Of a stretch of 33,280 nucleotides of DNA, positions 25,903-33,280 are shown in pieces; position 1 is the stretch's first letter, and the number at the start of each line of letters is the position of its first letter. Position numbers and translations under genes: made by a program. The DNA lies in contig JBBTBY010000175.1 in NCBI GenBank assembly GCA_038043445.1, positions 1 through 33,280 on the forward strand. The letters run 5' to 3'. Source of the stretch: Spirochaetota bacterium. GTDB lineage: Bacteria; Spirochaetota; Brachyspiria; Brachyspirales; JACRPF01. The notes beneath the pieces are model-generated. The model had not been told where the DNA came from. It saw only the letters and a program-made list of their open reading frames with translations, and did no database searches.

Positions 25903-27377
25903 ATGTGTCGCTCCTGTAATCCAAAACGGTCGTAGAGCTCTGCCGGCGCATCGTTCTTTTGCATGCAATCTTTCAAGAGCGCTGTCATGCGTTTTTCAAT
26001 GGCACTATCATTCATCGGTGTGTCCTGCGCAGGATCTTTCTCATTGTCGAAAAGCAGTGTCCCATGCTCGCCGCCGCCAGGACCTGCCGGTATTTTCATG
26101 ACGCGCGCGCCTTTGGTGAAAGAGAATCCGTCATGCATTTCGGCATTTGCAAGCTGATCATTCCTGAAGAAGCCGCGCATATTCGTCGGCATGACCGTGT
26201 ACTGATTGAGCGACTTGATCTTGTCGGGTGCGCGCATATACACATACCGTCCGTCGGTGACATTGATATGCTGTCCGTGATAGCCGAATATCACCGCATC
26301 ATGTATCGCTTCGTTTTTATCGATGACGCTTCTCAGCGGTTTTCCTTCCATGTCTTTCGGTATCGGTACGCCGAAATAATCGAGCAGGGTAGGCGCAATG
26401 TCTATCGTCTGTACTAGCCTGTCATTGCGCACGCTCTTCTTCCCTGAGCGCGGGTCCCATACGAAGAACGGCGTGTTCGCTATCTCGTTGTAGAGCGGCG
26501 GATTGTTCTTCGCCATCCAGCCGTGTTCGCCGAGCAGAAAGCCGTGATCGGTGTTCACGATGAGCATGGTGTCTTTCCAGAGATCATGCCTGTCCATGGT
26601 ATCGATAATAGTGCCGAGATAGTGGTCGCACATGGTTAAAAGGGCCGCGTACTGCATACGGAATTGTGTGAGATATTCCTGCGGGAAGTCGGCTTTGCCG
26701 TATTTCGGCCAGTCGAGGACGATGCCGAGTGCATCGTAGTTGTGCTTGTATTTCTTCTTCCATTCCGGCTGTGAGAAGAACGGTTCATGCGGGTCGAATG
26801 TTTCGATAGTAAGGAACCAATTATCGGAAGCGTGATTCTTTTCGATGAATTCCTGTCCGAGCCGGAATGTGTTCGCCTGCGGCATATCCTCTTCGCGCCT
26901 GATATAGCCCCGATTGACATAGTCCTGCCGGTGATGCGGACTTTTTTTGCAGTAAGGTTCGGGATTGAATGCTGCGGGTGATCCTTTGACCGATACATCG
27001 GCTTTCCACTGATCTCCTTCCTGGCCGCGCGGGAATTCCCATGATGAATACCGGTTATGATATGTTGCCCCGCCATCCTCCCAGTAATGGTAATGATCGG
27101 AGATAAGATGCGTGTAGATATCCGCTTTCGAAAGCAATTCCGGCATGGAATCGTCGAACGGCTCGAGAGGCCCCCAGGAGCGGTGCAGGAAATTATAACG
27201 CCCGGTGTGTATCTCCCTGCGTGCCGGCATACAGGGCATGCTTCCGATGAAGCATTTTTCGAACGTTACCGTGCGTTCCGCCAGCCGGGAGAAATTCGGC
27301 GTTACCGTCCAGCCGCAGCCGTACGGCGCGAGGAGACGGCGGTTGAGCGAATCGAACATGATCATGATGGCTTTCAT
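25899..27377 (-). CDS. Sulfatase, Cys-type (B), no signal peptide
   Basis: A 492-residue type I sulfatase. The active-site motif CMPAR (C49-R53, in SMPCMPARREIHTG) is Cys-type and needs formylglycine conversion. Other conserved pieces are IMFDSLNRRLLAPYG, TVTPNFSRLA, FDPHEPFF and NTDHGFLLGEHG, the last carrying metal-binding Asp/His. The subfamily differs from sulfatases A and C, so the three probably cut different sulfate positions. The start at 27377 has AAGGAG eight bases upstream and gives MKAIMIMFDS, with no signal peptide; an earlier in-frame start (27416) lies in the repeat side and has no ribosome site. The stop overlaps the PHP gene start. The 137-bp repeat sits just upstream, between this gene and sulfatase C. 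Confidence 0.94.
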   Translation of the reverse strand: MKAIMIMFDSLNRRLLAPYGCGWTVTPNFSRLAERTVTFEKCFIGSMPCMPARREIHTGRYNFLHRSWGPLEPFDDSMPELLSKADIYTHLISDHYHYWEDGGATYHNRYSSWEFPRGQEGDQWKADVSVKGSPAAFNPEPYCKKSPHHRQDYVNRGYIRREEDMPQANTFRLGQEFIEKNHASDNWFLTIETFDPHEPFFSQPEWKKKYKHNYDALGIVLDWPKYGKADFPQEYLTQFRMQYAALLTMCDHYLGTIIDTMDRHDLWKDTMLIVNTDHGFLLGEHGWMAKNNPPLYNEIANTPFFVWDPRSGKKSVRNDRLVQTIDIAPTLLDYFGVPIPKDMEGKPLRSVIDKNEAIHDAVIFGYHGQHINVTDGRYVYMRAPDKIKSLNQYTVMPTNMRGFFRNDQLANAEMHDGFSFTKGARVMKIPAGPGGGEHGTLLFDNEKDPAQDTPMNDSAIEKRMTALLKDCMQKNDAPAELYDRFGLQERHI

Positions 27378-27394
27378 AGTGAGTCTCCTTGAAC

Positions 27395-27531
27395 AACCCT
27401 TATCCCTCCAGCCCACTTCCCCCTTTATTTAAAGGAGATGGGGGAGCGATTACTATTTCAATAGCAGGCATCCTGCTGTTTTCGCTCCCCTTTCCCTTCT
27501 TAGAGGGGAAAGGGGTTGGGGGATAGGGGTG
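27395..27531. repeat. 137-bp repeat with imperfect terminal inverted repeats (MITE-like)
   Basis: The two ends are imperfect inverted copies of about 28 bp: AACCCTTATCCCTCCAGCCC at the left and, read on the other strand, CACCCCTATCCCCCAACCCC at the right. Inside are nested perfect palindromes: GGGGAGCGA (27441-27449) with TCGCTCCCC (27482-27490), enclosing AGCAGG-CAT-CCTGCT (27463-27477), plus CCCCTTTCCC (27487-27496) with GGGAAAGGGG (27506-27515) and CCTTTA-TT-TAAAGG. It has no coding capacity and fills the whole gap between sulfatases C and B. Its composition (homopurine/homopyrimidine blocks) is unlike its neighbours. A non-autonomous mobile element is the best guess; no clear target duplication is seen. 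Confidence 0.72.
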
Positions 27532-27534
27532 AAT

Positions 27535-28953
27535 TTACAGAATATGCTTCAATACCTGCGTCGGATTTCTTCCAACGATCAATTTGTTCCCGTCGCTGTA
27601 TCCTTCCTCCCGTCCGTCAAGTTCCTGAACGAGCCTTGTTCGCCATTCGGCAAGTTCATTCGCCTTTTGCCCCGCACAATCATGCTGCTCATTGGGATCG
27701 TTGACGAGGTCGAAGAGCTGCTCACGCCCCGTCTGTGAGAACCACGCATATTTCCATTTTCCATCCGTGAGCCACTGATTCGATCCCTCTCCCCACTCAT
27801 GCTCCCCGTGTATATAGTCTCTCCATGCGGGGCTCTCTCCGCGGCACAACGGCATCACGCTTTTCCCTTCAACCGATTTCGGCGTTTCGATGCCGGCGAT
27901 GTCGCACATTGTCGGGAATATGTCGCGCATCTCCACCGGCGCATCGATGGTCCTTCCCGTCGGGAGAGCGTTCTTCTGCGGATAGCGGATGATAAGCGGC
28001 ACGCGTGCACATCCCTCGTACGGCAGCGCTTTCGCGGTGAGATTATGATCGTAGAGCATATCGCCGTGATCGGATACGAATATTATCCAGGTGTTATCCA
28101 TCAACATTCGCTCATGGAGCGCATGGATAAGCCGATTGATCTGATGATCGATAAAGGTGAGCTGCGCGTAGTACGCCTTTCGCGCACGGTCGATGGCATC
28201 GGGATGCGACGGCACCGGGCTGTCCGGGCCGCGGTCGGCACGCAGAAGCTCCGCCCAGTCACCCATGACCGGCGGCGGGAGCGTTTTCCTGTCATACATG
28301 GCGAGATAATCGCGCGGCGGATCGAGCGGCGGGTGCGGGCGGTGATATGATGTATAGAGGAAGAACGGCTTGTCCGGGTCGCGTCGGCGGAGAAAGTCAA
28401 TTGATTCAGTCGTCACCCAGGCCATCGGATGCTCGAGCGTGTCGTAACACCACGGCGCTACCGCGTAACCGTTGCAGCCCATGCCGGTATCAATGAAGTC
28501 TGCGGTCGCTCCGCGCCGGTCGCGAAGCCACAGGAGATAATCGTCACGGTCGGCGATGTCTCCCTGTGAGCGTGAGCGGTGAAGATATCCGTCATGGAGA
28601 ACGACATTGTGAAAACCGAGAAGATTCCGCTCAGGATATACATGCATTTTCCCGACCGCCTGCGTATGATATCCGGCATCGGCAAGCGTCCCGGCGAGCG
28701 TCGTATCGTATTTCCACGGTACGCCGTCGCGGTAACCGACTCGCCCGTGCGTGCGCTGCGTCAATCCCGTCATGAGCGAAGCCCGCGAGGCGATGCACGA
28801 GGGCACGGCAGCGTAGGCTTTCGAGAAGCTTACCCCGCTCCGAAAGAAGCTGTCCAGATGCGGTGTTTCTACCGACGGATGGCCGGTAAAGGAGAGACAG
28901 TCCGCCCTCCATTGGTCGGCGTGGATAAGGACGATGTTCGGCCGTGTGTTCAT
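27535..28953 (-). CDS. Sulfatase, Cys-type (C), no signal peptide
   Basis: A 472-residue type I sulfatase. The motif CIASR (C53-R57, in AVPSCIASRASLMTGL) is the C-x-A-S-R form of the formylglycine signature. Conserved sites are LIHADQWRADCL at the N-terminus, AVGKMHVYP and VSDHGDMLYDHN. FFLYTSYHRPHPPLDPP is the usual substrate-pocket loop of this family. The ATG at 28953 overlaps the previous gene's TGA (ATGA), with GAGGAA upstream, and the protein opens MNTRPNIVLIHADQ with no signal peptide. It is the third gene of the IclR-led run. The substrate is unknown; sequence differences from A and B argue for separate specificities. Confidence 0.95.
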   Translation of the reverse strand: MNTRPNIVLIHADQWRADCLSFTGHPSVETPHLDSFFRSGVSFSKAYAAVPSCIASRASLMTGLTQRTHGRVGYRDGVPWKYDTTLAGTLADAGYHTQAVGKMHVYPERNLLGFHNVVLHDGYLHRSRSQGDIADRDDYLLWLRDRRGATADFIDTGMGCNGYAVAPWCYDTLEHPMAWVTTESIDFLRRRDPDKPFFLYTSYHRPHPPLDPPRDYLAMYDRKTLPPPVMGDWAELLRADRGPDSPVPSHPDAIDRARKAYYAQLTFIDHQINRLIHALHERMLMDNTWIIFVSDHGDMLYDHNLTAKALPYEGCARVPLIIRYPQKNALPTGRTIDAPVEMRDIFPTMCDIAGIETPKSVEGKSVMPLCRGESPAWRDYIHGEHEWGEGSNQWLTDGKWKYAWFSQTGREQLFDLVNDPNEQHDCAGQKANELAEWRTRLVQELDGREEGYSDGNKLIVGRNPTQVLKHIL

Positions 28954-29912
28954 ACGTTCCTCGCTTTCTGAAGACGCTTCACTGCATTCCATGTTGCGTG
29001 ATTGAATCGTTCCTCATTGTTCTTTTCAAGCATTTCATGCGCGCAGTAATAGTACATGAGATGGTCCATCGGCAGTGCAAAAGCGCGGTCGACGTTGGCG
29101 AGATAATTCTCGAGGTCCTCGTCGCGGTGACGCTGTGCCTCAAGAAGGTAAAACGACTTTTTTTCGGCACGGTCTATGATGGGCTGGAATTCTTCGTACG
29201 CTTCGAATATCGTGCGTTTCATCCGGTGCATCTGATGATCGGGTGACCGTACATGACCGTCGCTGCCGATGTAGTCGATGTTCGTCGTTGCCGTCATCGC
29301 GCGCAGAAGCCCTTCGCTTTCCGGCATGACAAAGCAGCTTGCGGCGGTTTTGCTGTTGAACGATTTGAAATGCACGGTCATGTCATCGAGGAATGATGCG
29401 GTCATCGCATGCTGCCATGTATCGGTCGGTATTCCCTCCGGCGCCGCTTTTCGGCAGTGTTCGCAGAAGCAGGCTTTTGAATGCGGCTCGTCCCAGATGA
29501 TGCCGTCGATATCGAATGTCTTCATCATCGACTCGATGGAACGCATCATGTGGTCTCGCACTTTCGGGTGCTGCGTGCAGGATGCCATCTCTCCCTCAAT
29601 GCGCGGCGTGCCGTCCTCGCGGCGGATGATGGTATCCATGTTCTTGAGCGTGAACTCGCCGAAGGCGTCGAACCAGCCGGCGACGAGACCCGCCCAGCGG
29701 TTGGGGACAACATGCACAGCGAGCCCCGCATCATGGGCCATGCCGATGAATCGCTTGATGCGCGGCATATGCCAGTTCGTCATCTGCCATTCGATAAGGC
29801 AGAACGATACGATGTCCGTGCCGAGCGACTTCATGCGCTTGAGGTCTTTCGCGAGATACTCGCGCAGTATCGTGTGATTGTGCGGTGCATAGTAGTAGCA
29901 GTTCACGTTCAT
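28950..29912 (-). CDS. Glycosidase-like TIM-barrel protein
   Basis: A 320-residue protein that looks like the putative glycosyl hydrolase-like TIM barrels found beside glycan genes. Evidence: strand-helix repeats from NVNCYYYAPHNH, a first strand-end SFCLIEWQM, AVHVVPNRWAGL, and the signature IDGIIWDEPHSKACFCEHCRK, where WDEP is the typical acid site and CFCEHC may hold a metal or disulfide. Later strands give ASCFVMPES and DYIGSDGH. There is no signal peptide. The start at 29912 is preferred because AAGGA lies seven bases upstream and the first strand begins at once. Only four bases separate it from the IclR stop, and its own stop overlaps the sulfatase C start. Catalytic activity is inferred, not certain. 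Confidence 0.75.
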   Translation of the reverse strand: MNVNCYYYAPHNHTILREYLAKDLKRMKSLGTDIVSFCLIEWQMTNWHMPRIKRFIGMAHDAGLAVHVVPNRWAGLVAGWFDAFGEFTLKNMDTIIRREDGTPRIEGEMASCTQHPKVRDHMMRSIESMMKTFDIDGIIWDEPHSKACFCEHCRKAAPEGIPTDTWQHAMTASFLDDMTVHFKSFNSKTAASCFVMPESEGLLRAMTATTNIDYIGSDGHVRSPDHQMHRMKRTIFEAYEEFQPIIDRAEKKSFYLLEAQRHRDEDLENYLANVDRAFALPMDHLMYYYCAHEMLEKNNEERFNHATWNAVKRLQKARNV

Positions 29913-29916
29913 AGCA

Positions 29917-30654
29917 TCATCCTTCCGCATGCGGTACGAGCAGTGTCTCGAACGCATCACGACCTTTTTTCAGCGCATCGATGATCTCTTTTTTCCGCTT
30001 CACCGTTTCAGGAGCACCGATGACGCCGAGCGCATAGCGCGGGGTATGCTCTCCGCCGAGAACGCATATGGTAAAGCGTGCGATATGCGACTGCCATTCC
30101 ATTTCCTCAACGGCGACGCCGGTGCGTTTCGTCTCATCGAGCGCCCGTATGAACGTTGCGTAGTCGGGCTTTCTGTTGTGCACAATGCCCGCAAGGCCCT
30201 GGTGCATTTCCGAGCGTACCTCATCGTCCGCATACGCGAGGAATATTTTCGCGAAACCGTGTACGGCATACATCGGCATCTCTCTCCCCGGGTAGGCGAT
30301 AGTGCCCTGATCGGCGACGTTTTCCCGATCGATTATCACCATGGTCGTCCTGCCGAGCGGAGCGAATATTCCGGCTGACATCGAAAGTTCTCGAGCGAGG
30401 GACCGCACTATATCCTGGGTACCCTGCGGTTGCAGCACTATCCCTCTGCCGATCCCCCTTTTCAGGAAATACAGCCCGTCTCGTTTTGCGACATAGCCAA
30501 GCGATTCAAGGTCGTCGAGAAGTCGGGAAAGCGAAGCATGTGATATCCCGGTGACTGCGGCAACAATATCCTTGAAGCGTGCACCCCGCCGGGACGTGAG
30601 ATATTCCAGAATAGTAAAAGTCCTGGAAAGTGATGTGATCGGTTTTAGTTTCAT
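29917..30654 (-). CDS. IclR-family transcriptional regulator
   Basis: A 245-residue regulator. Residues about 1-65 are the IclR winged helix (SLSRTFTILEYL, ARFKDIVAAVTGISHASLSRLLDDLESLGYVAK). The rest is the IclR effector-binding domain (ELSMSAGIFAPLGRTTMVIIDREN, IVHNRKPDYATFIRALDETKRTGVAV), which senses small carbon compounds. It heads the sulfatase operon, so it probably controls it and itself. Start choice: the ATG at 30654 gives MKLKPITSLSRT; a TTG at 30681 is possible, but neither has a Shine-Dalgarno site, which is unusual for this window. The following gene starts four bases after its stop. The ligand is unknown. Confidence 0.93.
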   Translation of the reverse strand: MKLKPITSLSRTFTILEYLTSRRGARFKDIVAAVTGISHASLSRLLDDLESLGYVAKRDGLYFLKRGIGRGIVLQPQGTQDIVRSLARELSMSAGIFAPLGRTTMVIIDRENVADQGTIAYPGREMPMYAVHGFAKIFLAYADDEVRSEMHQGLAGIVHNRKPDYATFIRALDETKRTGVAVEEMEWQSHIARFTICVLGGEHTPRYALGVIGAPETVKRKKEIIDALKKGRDAFETLLVPHAEG

Positions 30655-30668
30655 ATATGTTACTATAG

Positions 30669-30684
30669 GTATTTTAATCAATAC
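30669..30684. promoter_or_regulatory. Inverted repeat at the IclR promoter, possible operator
   Basis: GTATT-TTAATC-AATAC is a 16-bp inverted repeat lying just downstream of the -10 element, across the predicted start near 30679. AT-rich palindromes at the start site are typical places for IclR autoregulation, but no partner copy is seen elsewhere in the window. Confidence 0.4.
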
Positions 30685-30685
30685 T

Positions 30686-30714
30686 AATATCTATATAAAT
30701 CCACAGGAAGTCAA
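30686..30714 (-). promoter_or_regulatory. Sigma-70 promoter of the IclR/sulfatase operon
   Basis: Reverse strand: TTGACT (30714-30709), a 17-bp spacer, then GATATT (30691-30686). The predicted start is near 30679, about 25 nt before the ATG at 30654. The region is unusually AT-rich against the GC-rich coding background. Confidence 0.6.
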
Positions 30715-30742
30715 GTTGAAATCGGTAAAATACGCGTTGAAT

Positions 30743-31789
30743 TCAGCTTCGTGCAGTACTTTCACGTTCTATAATGGAGCTTGGAATGATGACAGAGGGC
30801 ATGGGAGCGTGAAGCCACCGGAAAATATTCTCTGTGTATGCGTCAAAGTCATTCTTTACTGTTGTGAGCGGCGGCGTCAGATACCGCGCAAAATAGATGT
30901 CGTCGAACCCCGCGATGCCGATATCCATCGGGATTTGCTTCCGAGCGTCGGCTGCGGCCTTGTATACCATTGGGGCTATCTGATCATGATGTATCTTGAT
31001 GCAGTCGTATCCTGCTGCGATGATATTCCGTGCGATAGCATACACCGTTTCCGGCGATGTGATCTCCGTCCGAAAAACATCGCGTGTATGGTCGAAAAAG
31101 CCTTTGCCGTATGCCGCAGTAAGCTGCTTCAGCCGCGCATCCTGCGGGCTTTTAAATATATCGGCTCCCGGTGCGGAGGGCGGGATGTCGTACGTAAGAA
31201 CGGCTGCCCGTGTGTATCCTCGCTTGACAAGATGCCCGAAGAGATCGAGCCACGCGCGCGTGAAATCCGCATACATGAAAGACGCGCGATGTGCCGCCGT
31301 ACCGTCGCCCATGTAGTCGAGAACGAGAAGCCGGTCGCCGAAACGGTCGGAAAGCGCTTTTCGTTCTGCACGGTCCATCCTGTCCCAGAACCGGAATACG
31401 ATGAGCTTCTCGAGATCGTAGGACAGCATGTCGCGTACCATGTCTCCCGCGGCGGTGTACTGGTCGTAATTCAGGAATTGTATCGGGATATTCCTTTCGA
31501 TACTTGCGCGCAGCACCCGGTGCTTCAATTCATTGTTGGCGAGATCGTTGTACCTGTCCGATGCGAATCCGATGCTTCCGGTACGTTTCTTTCTGAGTGA
31601 GCGCGCGAATGTATTGGGCTTATAGTTGAAGCGTTCCGCAATGCGCAGTATCTTGTTTCGCGTCATCTCACTTACTTTCGCCCGTGAGTGCGTACTGGGG
31701 TTAAGCGCGACACTCGCCGCGACGATACTGACACCGGCCTTTTCAGCGATCTCTTTCAGCGTATGCATTCCTGCTGCAGTTCGTTTCAT
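30743..31789 (-). CDS. LacI-family transcriptional regulator (second)
   Basis: A 348-residue repressor. The headpiece HTLKEIAEKAGVSIVAASVAL is the LacI helix-turn-helix, with the hinge at about 60 (NTFARSLRKKRT); the remainder from about residue 65 (GSIGFASD) is the sugar-binding-type core. It lies between a glycosidase gene upstream and the IclR-led sulfatase run downstream, so it probably controls glycan genes, but no CG-centred palindrome is visible near it in the window. The ATG at 31789 is preferred; a TTG at 31792 is adjacent, and ATG 31768 (MHTLKEI) is a possible shorter form with AGGA too close. There is no clear Shine-Dalgarno site. It starts 117 bp after the glycosidase stop. Confidence 0.92.
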   Translation of the reverse strand: MKRTAAGMHTLKEIAEKAGVSIVAASVALNPSTHSRAKVSEMTRNKILRIAERFNYKPNTFARSLRKKRTGSIGFASDRYNDLANNELKHRVLRASIERNIPIQFLNYDQYTAAGDMVRDMLSYDLEKLIVFRFWDRMDRAERKALSDRFGDRLLVLDYMGDGTAAHRASFMYADFTRAWLDLFGHLVKRGYTRAAVLTYDIPPSAPGADIFKSPQDARLKQLTAAYGKGFFDHTRDVFRTEITSPETVYAIARNIIAAGYDCIKIHHDQIAPMVYKAAADARKQIPMDIGIAGFDDIYFARYLTPPLTTVKNDFDAYTENIFRWLHAPMPSVIIPSSIIERESTARS

Positions 31790-31906
31790 CAAGCTGTCTC
31801 GGTAAGACCCATGTCTATTGATCGTGTTTCCGAAGGGAAGAGTATTAGGGGCAGCACCGTGTTCGCGGAAAAAAGAAGCAGGAAAAGACGATGCAATTTC
31901 ATACGA

Positions 31907-33280
31907 TCACCGATCAAGGCCATCGATCCTCAGGAGATCGTTGTTGATGAATCGATCGGTATTTTTCGGCATGGATTTGAATACTTCGTATGCCTTGCGC
32001 GGCGCGAGGTTCGTCTCCACGAGTGCAAGCCCGCTCTCGCGGTCGAGTTTCGTTTTGAGCGACTTGAAATTCCACCAGAACACCTTTTCGATGTTCGGGT
32101 GCCTGAGCAATAGGGTGTACGTGTCGCGGAGATAATCAGCCTGCGCATCTTCGGTCGAATTCCATATCGATTTCGCCGTTTCGGTTATCCATATCGGTTT
32201 TTTTGCATCGCCATTCTTCGCCATGACCGCGATCGATCGGTTGAGCTGATAGATATTGCGTTCTACGGTCGATTGATAGAGATGGAACGCGAGTATATCG
32301 GTCTTTTCTTTCAGTCCCGCATCGTACATGCGCTGAAGATAATCATCCTTTCCTTTTTTTTCACCGATAATGCCGTCCTGCGCGAGGCCGCCCATGATGA
32401 TCTTTACCTTCGGATTATATTTCCTGAGCGTTTCCCGGGCGATGGCCAGGTTACGCACAAAGTGCTCAGGCGTACCCGCCCAGAATTCCCAGTCCATTTC
32501 ATTGCCGATCTCCCAGTAGTCGCTCGCTTTCGCATACATCCGCGCATACGCTTCGATGAGCAGGCGGTATTCTTCGCTGTCCGGGTGTGGATAAGCCCAG
32601 GCGGGGAAACCGTCCTTAATGCTTGCTTTCGGCGGCGTATACCATGGCACCTGCCCCGCCGATGCGATTATGTAGAATTGTATGCCGCGTTCACGAAGTC
32701 CGTTCATGAGCTTTTCATTTCTAGCGAGCTGTGAGGCGACCGCCTCAGCGTGTACCGCGGCTTCCCGATTGGTGAACGGTTTCCCGAGCCCGATGCGTAC
32801 CCATTGCACACCCATGTCTTTCCACAGCGAAAGCGCTTTATCAAGCAATTCGTCAGTGTAGCCGAAGGGATGCGTGTCTATCCTGTCGGCGTGGAGACAA
32901 ATGCCGAAGGGTTCATACGGCGCAGTCGGTCTTACTTTCGCCCCCGCGCTCTGAAGCTGTGCAGCGGTCAACAGCGGCAATTCGGTGATCACTATCGAAT
33001 CGATGATCGCGCGCCCCTGCTTGCGAATGCCCAACTGCAGGCTCATATCGTCATAGGTGTCATTGACGAACCAATGTTCTTTCTTCCTTACGACACCGAT
33101 CTCATCCTCCGTACGGAGCGTTGTCCACATATTCGTCGATACCGGTCGTGTCATGAAATAGAAACAGTCCTTATCGCCAAGCGACAGAACGCGGCATGAC
33201 AGGGATAGTGTATATCGATGTCCTTTCGTGAAAAGGTCTCGTGACCGCAGGGCAACATGCCATTCTCCCGTTGTCGCTGT
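31907..33280 (-). CDS. Clan GH-A-like glycoside hydrolase with N-terminal beta domain (partial)
   Basis: The frame is open from the stop at 31907 to the window edge (457 residues seen), so the true start is upstream. The TIM-barrel part, from about PFGICLHADRI onward, has the two acidic residues expected of clan GH-A (GH5/GH39-like): Glu in YWEIGNEMDW (codon at 32500-32498) as acid/base, and Glu in PIWITETAKS (codon near 32182-32180) as nucleophile. The part before it (RYTLSLSCRVLSL and the strands that follow) looks like a carbohydrate-binding beta domain. The GH family number and the presence of a signal peptide cannot be judged because the N-terminus is missing. It is followed by a LacI regulator on the same strand. 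Confidence 0.85.
   Translation of the reverse strand, partial: TATTGEWHVALRSRDLFTKGHRYTLSLSCRVLSLGDKDCFYFMTRPVSTNMWTTLRTEDEIGVVRKKEHWFVNDTYDDMSLQLGIRKQGRAIIDSIVITELPLLTAAQLQSAGAKVRPTAPYEPFGICLHADRIDTHPFGYTDELLDKALSLWKDMGVQWVRIGLGKPFTNREAAVHAEAVASQLARNEKLMNGLRERGIQFYIIASAGQVPWYTPPKASIKDGFPAWAYPHPDSEEYRLLIEAYARMYAKASDYWEIGNEMDWEFWAGTPEHFVRNLAIARETLRKYNPKVKIIMGGLAQDGIIGEKKGKDDYLQRMYDAGLKEKTDILAFHLYQSTVERNIYQLNRSIAVMAKNGDAKKPIWITETAKSIWNSTEDAQADYLRDTYTLLLRHPNIEKVFWWNFKSLKTKLDRESGLALVETNLAPRKAYEVFKSMPKNTDRFINNDLLRIDGLDR

Noticed and set aside
27487-27515. CCCCTTTCCC/GGGAAAGGGG hairpin as a simple terminator of sulfatase C
   Set aside because: No U-run follows and it is one part of a larger symmetrical element with terminal inverted repeats, so it is reported as a repeat instead.
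30551-31600. 349-codon forward open frame
   Set aside because: It is antisense to the second LacI gene and crosses the AT-rich IclR promoter region; the LacI reading has a clear helix-turn-helix.

Overview
The window is a gene-dense chromosomal piece of a GC-rich (by eye, mid-50s %) Gram-negative-type bacterium with an outer membrane. The gene content points to a spirochaete-like or PVC-like environmental lineage: a type III glutamine synthetase, a FadL/UPF0164-like outer-membrane barrel, a class III adenylate cyclase overlapping a FecR/PEGA-domain protein, and a run of sulfatase and glycan genes. This placement is inference only. I saw no rRNA, tRNA, CRISPR array, integrase or transposase gene.

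Positions 1-3802 look like a nitrogen module. glnN (type III glutamine synthetase, reverse strand, cut by the window edge) has a near-consensus sigma-54 promoter. A divergent sigma-54 activator with two GAF domains, an AAA+ domain and an NtrC-like helix-turn-helix lies on the other side of a 399-bp intergenic region. That region holds three NtrC-like GCAC-N7-GTGC elements spaced 30 and 60 bp apart.

Positions 3928-13493 are mostly housekeeping and unknown genes. They comprise a small basic protein with a Z-alpha-like winged-helix signature and a Lys/Ala tail, nadA, an MFS transporter, a long coiled-coil/Gly-rich protein, ssb without the usual acidic tip, an outer-membrane barrel, a secreted unknown, tgt with an almost leaderless promoter, and a cupredoxin lipoprotein that has lost its copper ligands.

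Positions 13519-17138 form a four-gene reverse-strand operon: a Gfo/Idh/MocA oxidoreductase, two xylose-isomerase-like TIM barrels and a LacI-family regulator. A clear promoter carries a 20-bp CG-centred palindrome just downstream of its -10 element, which suggests autoregulated use of a sugar or polyol.

Positions 17289-22696 hold two divergent signalling units: a voltage-sensor-like membrane protein with an acidic tail and no recognisable pore filter, and a HAMP-containing adenylate cyclase overlapping a FecR/PEGA-domain protein.

Positions 22728-33280 are an accessory glycan region, all on the reverse strand. In transcription order it contains a clan GH-A-like glycosidase (cut by the window edge), a LacI regulator, an IclR regulator, a glycosidase-like TIM barrel, a sulfatase, a 137-bp repeat with terminal inverted repeats, a second sulfatase, a PHP-domain protein and a third sulfatase. 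All three sulfatases have a Cys-type active-site motif and none has a visible signal peptide, so desulfation of imported sulfated sugars in the cytoplasm is a reasonable hypothesis.
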